Below, piece by piece: positions 16,183 through 24,291 of a stretch of DNA of 26,451 nucleotides. The position numbers and the translations under genes were made by a program. Within the stretch, counting starts at the first letter, position 1. Every line of letters starts with the position of its first letter. The stretch lies in assembly GCA_913020095.1 (NCBI GenBank), contig CAJWAH010000001.1:1-26451 (forward strand), read 5' to 3'. Source of the DNA: an uncultured Synechococcus sp. (GTDB taxonomy: Bacteria; Cyanobacteriota; Cyanobacteriia; PCC-6307; Cyanobiaceae). Below the pieces are notes generated by a model, which was given only the letters and a program-made list of their open reading frames with translations, was not told the origin of the DNA and did no database searches.

Positions 16183-17253
16183 GTGACGCCCTCTTCGGCC
16201 GTGTTGGCTCGTCCCCTGCTGTGCGGTTACTACGGCGAACACAACATCGGCGATGACGCCCTGTTGCAAGCGCTGTTGAGTGCGTTGCCGGCTGAGGCCA
16301 AGCCTTGCGTGACAGCAGCTGATCAACAGCAGGTGCAGCAGCGTTTTGGCGTGACCACCTGCGACAGGCGCCGTTTGCGCGCCACCTTGCGCGCCTTGGC
16401 GGACTGCGATGGGCTGATCCTCGGTGGCGGCAGCCTGCTGCAGGACAGCACCAGCTGGCGCAGCCTGCTCTATTACGCCGCCTTGATCCTCACGGCACGG
16501 CTGCAGGGCAAGCCTGTGATCCTCTGGGCCCAAGGGCTTGGACCCTTACGGCGGCGCCGCAGCCGTGTGCTCGTCGCACGCCTGCTGCCGCTGGTATCAG
16601 CTGCGAGTTGGCGCGATCGACAGTCGGCTGCGTTGGCCCAGCGGCTCGCCGGCGTCAGTCGTGGGATGGATCCAGTGGCTGCGGATCCGGTTTGGACCCT
16701 GCCAGCGATGCATTGGCGCGGCCGTGGCGGTCCGATCGTGCTGGCTTGGCGATCCTCAAGCCTGCTCAGCGATGCCGATTGGGGCGTGTTGCTTCAGGCC
16801 CTGAACGCCTTGGCGGAGCAGAACGATCGCCCTGTGTTGTGGCTGCCACTCCATGACATCCAAGACGGAGGCTTGATGCAGCGTCTAAAGGATCAAGGGC
16901 TGATGCCGGAGACCTTGGCGGCGCGCAGCCGCGAAATTCGATTGCAGCGCCCTGAAGAATTGATGGCTCAGGCCTCAGCTGCGGGCCTGGTGTTGGCGAT
17001 GCGTCTGCATGGCTTAATCCTGGCGGCGCGCGCTGGGGCTCCGGTGTCGGCCCTGAGTTACGACCCGAAAGTGGCTGCTGCTGCTGACGCCTTGGGCTGC
17101 CCCTGGGCTGATTTGCAGCCATTGCCTTCGGCTCAAGCGCTGACAATCAGCTGGCAGCAGCAGCTTGATCACCCCCTGCCCAGTGCCGCGATCGCGGCGC
17201 AGGTCCAGTCGGCCGCGCAGCACCGAGAGCTGCTTAAACCTGCAACTCCTTGA
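16183..17253 (+). CDS. csaB: Polysaccharide pyruvyl transferase CsaB
   Basis: Family that transfers pyruvate from PEP to cell-wall or exopolysaccharide sugars; CsaB-type pyruvylation anchors S-layer proteins in several bacteria. The N-terminal motif CGYYGEHNIGDDALLQALL is diagnostic, followed by LILGGGSLLQDSTS and VILWAQGLGPLRRRRSRVL. The C-terminal half has the glycosyltransferase-like pattern VLAMRLHGLILAARAGAPVS and ends with a DPKVAAAADALG block. Length 356 aa is normal. The start is GTG at 16183; a second GTG at 16201 just before LARPLLCGYYG is almost as good. The 3' end overlaps the convergent peroxiredoxin gene by 20 bp. Confidence 0.92.
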   Translation: MTPSSAVLARPLLCGYYGEHNIGDDALLQALLSALPAEAKPCVTAADQQQVQQRFGVTTCDRRRLRATLRALADCDGLILGGGSLLQDSTSWRSLLYYAALILTARLQGKPVILWAQGLGPLRRRRSRVLVARLLPLVSAASWRDRQSAALAQRLAGVSRGMDPVAADPVWTLPAMHWRGRGGPIVLAWRSSSLLSDADWGVLLQALNALAEQNDRPVLWLPLHDIQDGGLMQRLKDQGLMPETLAARSREIRLQRPEELMAQASAAGLVLAMRLHGLILAARAGAPVSALSYDPKVAAAADALGCPWADLQPLPSAQALTISWQQQLDHPLPSAAIAAQVQSAAQHRELLKPATP

Positions 17254-17779
17254 GTGTGCTGAGCACTTCCTCGCTGTGAATCGATGGATTCACACCAACA
17301 AAGCGGGCCCGCAGGATGCCGTCGGGGTCGATCACAAAGGTGTGCCGCTGGCTGAAGGGCGGAATCCACGAGCCATAGAGCTTGCTCACCGCGCCGCCGG
17401 GATCAGATAACAGCGGGAAGTCGAGCCCTTCGCTGGTGCAAAAGCTGGCGTGTTTGTCGCTGCCATCAGCGCTGACGCCCACCACCGCAGCATCAGCGGC
17501 TTTGTAGAGGCTCAAATCGCGCTGAAAGCCACGGGCTTCCAGGGTGCAGCCGCTGGTGAAATCGCGCGGATAGAAATAGAGAACGAGCCAGCTGCCGCGA
17601 AAGTCATCGCGCTGCAGACGTTGGCCCAGTGCCCCGGTTTGACCTGCTGATTCGAGATCGAAATCCGGAGCGAGTTGATCGAGTGCCGGCAGGGTGCCGC
17701 CCATCGCTGCTGCTGGGCTGGGCCGCAAGGCCAATAGGGGCAGAGCCCCGAGCAATTTGAGAACCTCTTGACGCCGCAT
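17234..17779 (-). CDS. PrxQ/BCP-type peroxiredoxin with N-terminal signal peptide
   Basis: AhpC/TSA-fold thiol peroxidase reducing H2O2 and hydroperoxides. The active site is YPRDFTSGCTLEARGFQRD with the peroxidatic Cys at about residue 78. The partner Cys that PrxQ usually has five residues later is Arg here, so it is an atypical 1-Cys form or uses Cys114 (HASFCTSEGL). The N-terminus MRRQEVLKLLGALPLLAL ... SPAAAMG is a signal peptide with twin arginines, suggesting Tat-type export to the periplasm or thylakoid lumen. The start is ATG at 17779; a GTG three bases upstream is also open. It follows rpmB by about 35 bp on the same strand and overlaps csaB convergently. Confidence 0.9.
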   Translation of the reverse strand: MRRQEVLKLLGALPLLALRPSPAAAMGGTLPALDQLAPDFDLESAGQTGALGQRLQRDDFRGSWLVLYFYPRDFTSGCTLEARGFQRDLSLYKAADAAVVGVSADGSDKHASFCTSEGLDFPLLSDPGGAVSKLYGSWIPPFSQRHTFVIDPDGILRARFVGVNPSIHSEEVLSTLKELQV

Positions 17780-17816
17780 CACAGCTGTAAAGCGACCGCC
17801 AAGCTAGGCAGCGCGC

Positions 17817-18053
17817 TCAGATCTTGGCGAGGTTGATGCCCATCTCTTTGGCGTAAGCGCCCAAGCCCTTTTTTTGGATGGTGCGCAGCGCTGAGGTGGA
17901 AACCCGCAGCTTCACCCAACGGTTGCCTTCGGCCCACCACAGGCGCCGCTGTTGCAGGTTCACCTGTTGCAGCTTCTTGGTGCGCACGTGGGAGTGGCTC
18001 ACAGCCATGCCGTTGTTGGCGCGCTTGCCGCTGAGTTGGCAGACCCGGGACAT
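17817..18053 (-). CDS. rpmB: 50S ribosomal protein L28
   Basis: Structural protein of the large ribosomal subunit, 78 aa. The family start [20 protein letters not shown] and the segment [24 protein letters not shown] are clear, ending in GINLAKI. I chose ATG at 18053 because the longer open frame (to 18116) adds residues not seen in L28 and because a Shine-Dalgarno AAGGA sits seven bases upstream (18061-18065 on the minus strand). It is divergent from glpK with about 165 bp between starts; the leader holds an inverted repeat (separate entry). The Cys near the N-terminus is common in bacterial L28. Confidence 0.95.
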   Translation of the reverse strand: MSRVCQLSGKRANNGMAVSHSHVRTKKLQQVNLQQRRLWWAEGNRWVKLRVSTSALRTIQKKGLGAYAKEMGINLAKI

Positions 18054-18088
18054 GACTGATTCCTTCCGAACGAATTGAATCGGACGCA

Positions 18089-18116
18089 TTGATCCGATTG
18101 GCCAATCTTTGATCAA
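18089..18116. repeat. Compound inverted repeat in the rpmB-glpK intergenic region
   Basis: A 12-bp perfect palindrome GATTGGCCAATC (18096-18107) is nested inside outer arms TTGATC (18089-18094) and GATCAA (18111-18116), which are complementary but offset by two bases. It lies 36-63 bases upstream of the rpmB start, and about 105 upstream of glpK. It could be a dimeric regulator's operator or a hairpin in the rpmB leader. Confidence 0.55.
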
Positions 18117-18130
18117 TTAGCCAAGGGCTA

Positions 18131-18161
18131 AGCCTACCAACTCACTTCAATCTTCAGTCAA
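18131..18161 (-). promoter_or_regulatory. Candidate rpmB promoter
   Basis: On the minus strand TTGACT (18156-18161) matches a -35 box 5 of 6, and TAGGCT (18131-18136) is a poor -10 at 19-bp spacing. Transcription from here would include the inverted repeat at 18089-18116 in the rpmB leader. Only suggestive. Confidence 0.25.
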
Positions 18162-18208
18162 TCTCCCGCCGCAGCTGCCTGAAAGCGCCGCTGAGGCGAG
18201 TTAAGACC

Positions 18209-18214
18209 GGAGGG
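18209..18214 (+). promoter_or_regulatory. Shine-Dalgarno GGAGGG deciding the glpK start
   Basis: GGAGGG lies five bases before ATG 18220. The track of in-frame starts is GTG 18214, GTG 18217, ATG 18220 and ATG 18229; the spacing favours ATG 18220, since the two GTGs overlap or abut the site and ATG 18229 is 14 bases away. Confidence 0.6.
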
Positions 18215-18219
18215 TGGTG

Positions 18220-19743
18220 ATGCAAGGCATGGCCGAACCTCTCTTGCTGGCCCTTGATCAGGGCACCAGCAGCTCCCGCGCCGTGATTTTCGATGGCAGC
18301 GGACAGGCGTTGGCATCGGCGCAAGTCCCGTTGCCGATTGAGTACCCCGCCGATGGTTGGGTGGAACAGGACCCGCTTGCGATTTGGAGCAGCCAGCTGC
18401 AAGCCATGCAGCAGCTGGAGGACCAATTGAGCCCGGAGCAGCGTGCTGCTGTGGCCGCCTGTGGCATCACCAATCAGCGCGAAACCACGGTGCTCTGGCG
18501 ATCGGATCAGGGCCAACCCTGCGGCCCGGCGCTGGTCTGGCAGGACCGGCGGACCGCTTCCATTTGCCGCCAGTGGCGTCAGCAGCCCGAAGCTGAGAGC
18601 TGGCAGCAGCGCACGGGGCTGGTGCTCGACCCCTATTTCAGTGCCAGCAAGGTGCAGTGGCTGCTGCAGAACAACGCCGAGGCCGCTGCAGCCCAGGCCG
18701 ATGGCACCCTGCGCTTTGGCACTGTCGACAGCTGGCTGCTGTGGCAGCTGACCGCTGGCTCGGTGCATGCCACCGACCTCAGCAATGCCAGCCGCACCTT
18801 GCTGTTGGATCTCGATCACGGCTGTTGGCTGCCGGAGGCCTGTGAGCGTGTGGGTTTAACGGCCTCGGCCCTGCCGGAGCTCAAGCCCTGCCGCAGCCAT
18901 TTCGGCTGTATCGCTGAAGGTCGGCCCTTTGCCGGGGTGCCGATCACCGCCATGCTCGGAGATCAACAGGCCGCCAGTTTTGGTCAGCTGTGCTTGGAGC
19001 CTGGCCAAGCCAAATGCACCTATGGAACGGGCGCTTTTCTGGTTATCAATGTGGGGTCAAAGCCTGTGCGCGCACCCGGGGGCTTGCTCAGCACCGTGGG
19101 ATGGACCGAGGCCGATGGCAGCACCACCTATTGCATCGAAGGCAGCCTTTTCAACGCCGGAACCGTTGTCCAATGGCTGCGCGATGGCTTGGGGCTGATT
19201 CCTAACTCAGCGGCGATTGAGGAGTTGGCCGCTTCGGTGGATAGCGCTGGTGAACTGATGCTGGTGCCCGCCTTCACCGGTTGGGGCACTCCCCACTGGG
19301 ATCCCGAAGCCCGTGGACTCATGATTGGGTTGACCCGAGACACCGGGCCCGGCCATATCGCCCGTGCGGCCCTCGAGGGCATTGCCTTGGCGGTAACAAC
19401 GCTGATGCAACTGGCTGAGCAAGCCTTGGGACAGCCGCTCCAAGAGCTTGCCGTCGATGGTGGCGCCGCCGCCTCCGATCTCCTGCTGCAGGCTCAAGCC
19501 AATAGCAGTGGGGTGCCCGTACGCCGCCCCGATCAGCTGGAGAGCACGGCCTTGGGTGTTGCTCTGCTGGCGGGTCTCTCAGCTGGATGTTTGAGCGATC
19601 TCAACGCCGTGCGCCAAGCCCGTGCCGCCGGCAGCCGGCGCTTTGATCCGACGATTGATGCGGCCGAGCGTGAACGCTGGCTGCAGCGCTGGGACAGTGC
19701 CGTTGATCGTTGCTTGGAGTGGCATGGCGATGCCCTGCGCTGA
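18220..19743 (+). CDS. glpK: Glycerol kinase
   Basis: FGGY-family kinase converting glycerol and ATP to sn-glycerol 3-phosphate in the cytosol. The N-terminal phosphate-binding motif ALDQGTSSSRAVIFD, the substrate segments GITNQRETTVLW and ALVWQDRRT, then TDLSNASRTLLLD, AMLGDQQAASFGQ, CTYGTGAFLVIN and GWGTPHWDPEARG are all intact. Length about 507 aa is normal. I chose ATG 18220 on its Shine-Dalgarno. Its 3' end overlaps glpD by 20 bp. In this context the likely glycerol source is glucosylglycerol breakdown; in Synechocystis glpK also sits beside GG genes. Confidence 0.96.
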   Translation: MQGMAEPLLLALDQGTSSSRAVIFDGSGQALASAQVPLPIEYPADGWVEQDPLAIWSSQLQAMQQLEDQLSPEQRAAVAACGITNQRETTVLWRSDQGQPCGPALVWQDRRTASICRQWRQQPEAESWQQRTGLVLDPYFSASKVQWLLQNNAEAAAAQADGTLRFGTVDSWLLWQLTAGSVHATDLSNASRTLLLDLDHGCWLPEACERVGLTASALPELKPCRSHFGCIAEGRPFAGVPITAMLGDQQAASFGQLCLEPGQAKCTYGTGAFLVINVGSKPVRAPGGLLSTVGWTEADGSTTYCIEGSLFNAGTVVQWLRDGLGLIPNSAAIEELAASVDSAGELMLVPAFTGWGTPHWDPEARGLMIGLTRDTGPGHIARAALEGIALAVTTLMQLAEQALGQPLQELAVDGGAAASDLLLQAQANSSGVPVRRPDQLESTALGVALLAGLSAGCLSDLNAVRQARAAGSRRFDPTIDAAERERWLQRWDSAVDRCLEWHGDALR

Positions 19744-21286
19744 TCTGCTGATCGTTGGCGGTGGCTCCAGTGGCGCAGCCCTGGCCTATGAGGCGGTGCG
19801 CCGCGGGCTCAAGGTCACCCTGCTGGAGGCTGAAGATCCAGCGGTTGGCACCAGTTCTCGCAGCACGAAGTTGCTTCACGGCGGTGTGCGCTACCTGGAG
19901 CTTGCCGTCAAAAAAGCAGATCCCGCCCAGTTCAAGTTGGTGCGCGAAGCCCTCGTTGAACGGGGGCACTGGATCCGCCAGGCGCCCTTTCTGGCCCACA
20001 CCCTCAATTTGGTGCTGCCGACCGAGGGGCTGATCGAGCGCAGCTACTACCGCCTTGGGCTTGGGTTTTATGACCTGCTGGCTGGTTCCGCTGGGCTTGG
20101 AGCCACCAGCAGCCTCAATGCTGCGGGGGTCCAGCGCGCCTTCCCTGGGTTGGATCGCCGCTTCAACGGCGGTGTCCGTTACAGCGATGGGCAGTTCAAC
20201 GATGCGCGCTTGAACCTGCTGATGTTGCTTACGGCGGCACAAGCGGGCCTCGAGGTGGTGCGGGATTGCCGTGTTGTGGGCTTTGAACGCACAAATGGTC
20301 GCCTCAGTGCCGCCATCAGCGAAGGCCCTGAGGGTGAGCAGCAACGCTGGCCGGCTCGCGTGATCGTCAATGCCACCGGAATCGCTGCCGATCAGCTGCG
20401 GTTGCTGGCTGATCCTGATGCTGAAGCGCGGCTGCTGGTGAGCCGCGGCACCCACTTGGTGTTGAGGGGGAATCTCTGCGCCGGCGGTGATGGCCTCTTG
20501 ATTCCGCGCACCAGTGACGGCCGCGTGCTGTTTTTGTTGCCATTTTTTGGCCGCACGCTGCTGGGAACCACCGACATCCCCTGCCCAGCGGCTGAAGCCA
20601 CCCAGGTGTCTGATCAAGAGCGCACCTATCTGCTCGAGCACCTGGCTCGCTGGTTCCCTGCTGGCACCACGGCTGATGTGGGGAGTGCCTGGGCGGGTGG
20701 CCGGCCCTTGATTCGCGCCGCCGGGAGCTCCGCCTCCAGTAGTCGTTTGGTGCGAGAGCACGAGGTGGAACAGCTGCCCAGCGGACTGATCAGTCTTTTG
20801 GGTGGCAAATGGACCACCTGCCGGGTGTTGGCCCTCGATGCGCTGCAACTGGTGCTGGCCCGTCTGGGTGGATCTGAGCCGGCCGCTAAGCCTTTGCCGC
20901 TGCTTGGCAGTGCTGCCGATTCAGACCAGACCGTTCCGCAGTTGTTGGCGCTGCGGCCACGGCTGCAGCAGCAGTTGCCCGATCACCCGCAACAAGGCGC
21001 CCAGGCCGACCATCTGATCGCGAGCTATGGCCTGCGGGCTGAGGAGGTGATTCACCACGCCAGACAGCCCACCGAGCTGGAGCCGCTGAGCGAGGTGTTG
21101 CCCATTTGCCGCGCTGAGTGGCGCTTCAACATCGCTCAGGAGTGGGCAACCACCGCAAGTGATCTGCTCAGCCGCCGCAGCCGCTTGGCATTACTGGATC
21201 AGCAAGAAACCGCCAGGCTGTCGGCGATGGCGTCGGAGTTGCTGCTGGATTCGGGCTCCACATCGCCGATCAACCACCAGCAGTAG
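19724..21286 (+). CDS. glpD: FAD-dependent glycerol-3-phosphate dehydrogenase
   Basis: Membrane-associated flavoenzyme oxidising sn-glycerol 3-phosphate to dihydroxyacetone phosphate and passing electrons to quinone. The FAD motif DLLIVGGGSSGAALAYEAV opens the protein, followed by GTSSRSTKLLHGGVRYLE, the GLGFYDLLAGSAGLG segment, GGVRYSDGQFNDARLNL, FFGRTLLGTTDIPCP and a GGKWTTCRVLALDAL motif, all typical of GlpD. The start is ATG 19724 (or 19730) inside the end of glpK, implying translational coupling; about 521 aa. The last 88 bp overlap the convergent GH13 gene, so its C-terminus (about 29 residues) is encoded antisense to that gene's C-terminus. Confidence 0.95.
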   Translation: MAMPCADLLIVGGGSSGAALAYEAVRRGLKVTLLEAEDPAVGTSSRSTKLLHGGVRYLELAVKKADPAQFKLVREALVERGHWIRQAPFLAHTLNLVLPTEGLIERSYYRLGLGFYDLLAGSAGLGATSSLNAAGVQRAFPGLDRRFNGGVRYSDGQFNDARLNLLMLLTAAQAGLEVVRDCRVVGFERTNGRLSAAISEGPEGEQQRWPARVIVNATGIAADQLRLLADPDAEARLLVSRGTHLVLRGNLCAGGDGLLIPRTSDGRVLFLLPFFGRTLLGTTDIPCPAAEATQVSDQERTYLLEHLARWFPAGTTADVGSAWAGGRPLIRAAGSSASSSRLVREHEVEQLPSGLISLLGGKWTTCRVLALDALQLVLARLGGSEPAAKPLPLLGSAADSDQTVPQLLALRPRLQQQLPDHPQQGAQADHLIASYGLRAEEVIHHARQPTELEPLSEVLPICRAEWRFNIAQEWATTASDLLSRRSRLALLDQQETARLSAMASELLLDSGSTSPINHQQ

Positions 21287-22929
21287 TCGTAGGCCGAGAG
21301 GTAGGCGAACCAATGCTCACTGGCGACAGGAAAGGGGCAGCCACCGAGCACCTCGCGCACCTGTTGCCCTTGCCAGGCGCTCAGATCCAGCCGCGTGGAG
21401 GCGGGATTGCCGCTGAGATTGACCGCCACCAGGATGGTCATCTCCTCGGATTGGCGGATGTAGCTGATCACTCCTGGGTGGGAGTTCTCCAGTAATTGGA
21501 AGTCGCCATGCCGCAGGGCAGGGAGCAAGCGGCGGCTGAGCAGGGTGTGGCGGTGCCAGTTCAAGAGCGAGCCCTGCAGGCTCTTCTGCACGGCCACATT
21601 CATCATCTGGCAGTTGTACCCAGGCCGGGTGATGGGGGGCAGCACCAGCAGGGGGTCGGGTGCCTTGGAGAAGCCACCGTTGCGCTCTGATGTCCAGGCC
21701 ATCGGCGTGCGATTGGCGTCCCGATCCCTGAGGCCGGGGTAGTCCCCCATGCCCAGTTCATCGCCGTAGTAGATGCAGGGCATGCCCGGCAGGCTGTAGA
21801 GCAGAGCGTGCAGCGCTTTGTTCGGGCGCGGATCGCCGTTGAGCAATGGTGAGAGCCGGCGGTTGATGCCCCAGTTCAGCCAATGGCCTTCGGCATTGGG
21901 GAAGCCCTCGCGGACGCGCTCCACGATTTCCTCGGGCACCAGGTGGCCATCGCCGAGCCAGAGCTCGTCGTGATTGCGGAGCGGTAGCGCCCAGCGGCAA
22001 CCGGCATTCAATTGACGAAACTCCGACAGGAAGGTCTGCAGAGCACTCACCTCTCCGTGTGCCACCGCGGCGAAGAGGTGGGCCGTGAGGGCGAAATTGA
22101 AGGCTGAGTGCAGTTCGTCGTCAGCGACGTATGGCATCGCTTCATGCACAGGTTGGATGGCCTCAGCCAGCAGCAGCACCTCCTCACGGCCCAATTGCTC
22201 GCAGCGTTCTTTGGCCCTGCTGCGCAGCCGGCGCAGGAACGCATGGGTTTCAGGCAGCCCTTCGCAGCGCGTGCCTTCCCTTTCAAAGAGGAAGGGGATG
22301 GCATCGAGCCGAAAACCATCAATGCCTCGATCAATCCAAAAATCGAGGACATCGAGCATCGCCTCTTGAACCTGAGGGTTGTCGTAGTTGAGATCGGGTT
22401 GGTGCCGCAGGAACCGATGCAGGTAGTACTGGCCAGCCACCGGATCCCACTGCCAATTCGAGTCTTCGAAATGGCGGAATAGAACAGGCGCTTCGCTGTA
22501 ACTCTTGTCGTCGTCGCGCCAGACGTAGAAGTTGCGCTCGGGGGAGCCGCGCTCAGCCCAACGCGCACGCTGGAACCACAGATGCATGTCACTGGTGTGG
22601 TTCAGCACCAGATCGAAGAGCACCTTTAAGCCCAGCTCATGGGCATGACGAATCAGGGTGTCGAGAGCCTGGAGATCACCGAGGTCGGGATGGACCGATT
22701 TGTAGTCGGTGATGTCGTAGCCGCCGTCGCGCAGCGGTGAATCACAGATGGGGGTCATCCAGACCGCATCCACGCCAAGCCAGTGGAGGTAGTCCAGCCG
22801 TTGTTTCAGCCCGTCGAGGTCTCCAATGCCGTCGCCATTGCCATCGGCGAAGCAGCGGGGGATCAGTTCGTAGATCACCGAACCCTCCCACCAATGGGAG
22901 GCGAGTTCAGCTGCGGAGTTGGTAGGCAT
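21199..22929 (-). CDS. GH13 alpha-glucosidase / trehalose-synthase-like enzyme, possible glucosylglycerol hydrolase
   Basis: Retaining glycoside hydrolase of family 13 with a (beta/alpha)8 barrel. The opening VIYELIPRCFADGNGDGIGDLDGL is of the trehalose synthase/oligo-glucosidase type. Conserved regions: DLVLNHTSD (105-113), GFRLDAIPF with nucleophile Asp209, LLLAEAIQ with acid/base Glu256, and LRNHDEL with Asp321; DANRTPMAW and INRRLSPLL are also TreS-like. The third region has AEAIQ where trehalose synthases usually read AEANQ. At 576 aa it lacks the maltokinase domain of long TreS fusions and has no signal peptide, so it is cytosolic. It lies 69 bp behind ggpP on the same strand and converges on glpKD, so alpha-glucosylglycerol is an attractive substrate; this is inference. 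Confidence 0.85.
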   Translation of the reverse strand: MPTNSAAELASHWWEGSVIYELIPRCFADGNGDGIGDLDGLKQRLDYLHWLGVDAVWMTPICDSPLRDGGYDITDYKSVHPDLGDLQALDTLIRHAHELGLKVLFDLVLNHTSDMHLWFQRARWAERGSPERNFYVWRDDDKSYSEAPVLFRHFEDSNWQWDPVAGQYYLHRFLRHQPDLNYDNPQVQEAMLDVLDFWIDRGIDGFRLDAIPFLFEREGTRCEGLPETHAFLRRLRSRAKERCEQLGREEVLLLAEAIQPVHEAMPYVADDELHSAFNFALTAHLFAAVAHGEVSALQTFLSEFRQLNAGCRWALPLRNHDELWLGDGHLVPEEIVERVREGFPNAEGHWLNWGINRRLSPLLNGDPRPNKALHALLYSLPGMPCIYYGDELGMGDYPGLRDRDANRTPMAWTSERNGGFSKAPDPLLVLPPITRPGYNCQMMNVAVQKSLQGSLLNWHRHTLLSRRLLPALRHGDFQLLENSHPGVISYIRQSEEMTILVAVNLSGNPASTRLDLSAWQGQQVREVLGGCPFPVASEHWFAYLSAYDYCWWLIGDVEPESSSNSDAIADSLAVSC

Positions 22930-22998
22930 GGAGCGGGCACCCTCGGCGAGGGTCTGTCTCTGGAATAGACCCGCCTTGCCTTGCTTGTCAGTAGTTGG

Positions 22999-24198
22999 TT
23001 AGGCCCCTAGTTCGGTGGCGAGTTGCTTGAACCAGGCCACATAGGCATCAGGCCCGCCCGGCACAAGCACATCGGGCTTGAGGGGATCCTCGGGATCGCT
23101 TAAGCCCTTGAGTTCTGGGTCTTGCAAGCTGGGGCGATCCACTTCGCCAGCGCTGCTGTCCACCAGCACGACACGGTTGCTGCGGCCGAAGGGGTGACCC
23201 AGCTCCTGCAGCAAGGTCAAAAAGCCCCGATCGCTGCCGCCGCGGCGCCAGCCGCCCTGGCCATCGGGTTCTGAGGTGATGGTGTCGCCCACCCCCACCA
23301 GCAGAGGCATCTGCTCAATGGGGATTCTGCGCTGACAGAGCTCCAGCAACTGGGCGTGATCAGCTGGGGCACTGCGGGCGTTGAAATCCTCCCCGAGTGG
23401 GGCGGTGCCCGTGCGTTTGGCGATGTGTTGGTTGATCAGGGCCAAGAGCCCGGCCTCCTTCACAGCACCCCGCAACATGAACTGAACATCGGTGGTGCCG
23501 ACATTGCCTGGCGCGGCTGGCTTGGGCAGTTCCACCCCATCGCTGCTGCCCAGGTTGGGGGCCAGGTGCAAGAAAAAGCAGGCCTCTTGGCCATCGGCTT
23601 CCGCTTGCGCCAGCAGGGTTTGCATTAAGGCCAAGCTGCGCTGCTGCAGCAGCAGCTGCCGCTCCACATCCCCGCTGAAGCGGCTGAATAGGGCATTGAG
23701 GTTGATGGTGGGGCTCAGGGGGTTCGCCAGGATCGTGCGTCCATACAGCGCCTCGCGCTCCGCCTCGCTCAGTTCCGGCAGCAGGGGTGTGAGCTGCTCG
23801 CGCAGGCCCTCCAAAATTTTTGCTGGAAGGGCGTCCAAGGTGGCCAGTTCAGCTGTGCTGATGCCGGGATAGGTGATCTGGCCAAAGCGGTCTTGCCACT
23901 GCACACCACCAGCGGCCAGGCCAGGCAGGTAGAGCCCCTCGATGGCTGGGTTGGCAGTCCCGGCAAGGGCTCTCTCCACCAGGGGGTTCACACCGCGACG
24001 TCCCGCGTGCTCGCCGTTGGTGAGCACGCAAAAGCGACCCTGAAGCCGTGCCGCTGAGCGGATGTAAGTCGCTGGCATGACCCTGGTCAATGGATCGAGC
24101 ACCAGCGGCATGCAGACCCCATCAAGGTCTTGCACCATCAGCCAGTCCTGTTGGTGCCGCAGTTCTTCCAGCAGGGCCTCGAGGCTCAAGTTGGCCAT
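22999..24198 (-). CDS. ggpP: Glucosylglycerol-3-phosphate phosphatase
   Basis: HAD-like phosphatase (StpA/GgpP family, EC 3.1.3.69) that removes phosphate from glucosylglycerol phosphate made by GgpS, giving the compatible solute glucosylglycerol. The nucleophile motif is WLMVQDLDGVCMPL with Asp24 and Asp26. Also seen are LTNGEHAGRRGVNPLVERAL, the conserved GRTILANPLSPTINLN, LLVGVGDTITSEP (Asp305) and GGSDRGFLTLLQELG. At 399 aa it is close to the Synechocystis protein of about 420. The start is ATG at 24198. Its leader region (24199-24291) is shared with a divergent unknown gene. ggpS is not in the window and may lie beyond the right edge. Confidence 0.92.
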   Translation of the reverse strand: MANLSLEALLEELRHQQDWLMVQDLDGVCMPLVLDPLTRVMPATYIRSAARLQGRFCVLTNGEHAGRRGVNPLVERALAGTANPAIEGLYLPGLAAGGVQWQDRFGQITYPGISTAELATLDALPAKILEGLREQLTPLLPELSEAEREALYGRTILANPLSPTINLNALFSRFSGDVERQLLLQQRSLALMQTLLAQAEADGQEACFFLHLAPNLGSSDGVELPKPAAPGNVGTTDVQFMLRGAVKEAGLLALINQHIAKRTGTAPLGEDFNARSAPADHAQLLELCQRRIPIEQMPLLVGVGDTITSEPDGQGGWRRGGSDRGFLTLLQELGHPFGRSNRVVLVDSSAGEVDRPSLQDPELKGLSDPEDPLKPDVLVPGGPDAYVAWFKQLATELGA

Positions 24199-24239
24199 GG
24201 ACGGACGCTGGCAGGGAGATCAACGAGGATGGTGCGATG

Positions 24240-24268
24240 CACCTGCTCGGTCAAGACCTCAGCAGGTG
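24240..24268. repeat. Inverted repeat in the ggpP divergent promoter region
   Basis: CACCTGCT (24240-24247) and AGCAGGTG (24261-24268) are perfect 8-bp complementary arms separated by 13 bases, lying 42 bases upstream of the ggpP ATG and just ahead of the favoured start of the divergent gene. It may be an operator for coordinate control or a leader hairpin. Confidence 0.5.
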
Positions 24269-24291
24269 GTTTGAACGGTTGTAGGTGCGTT

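Noticed and set aside
19601..20848. 415-codon open frame on the minus strand across glpK/glpD
   Set aside because: Antisense to clear glpK and glpD coding sequence and without recognisable motifs.
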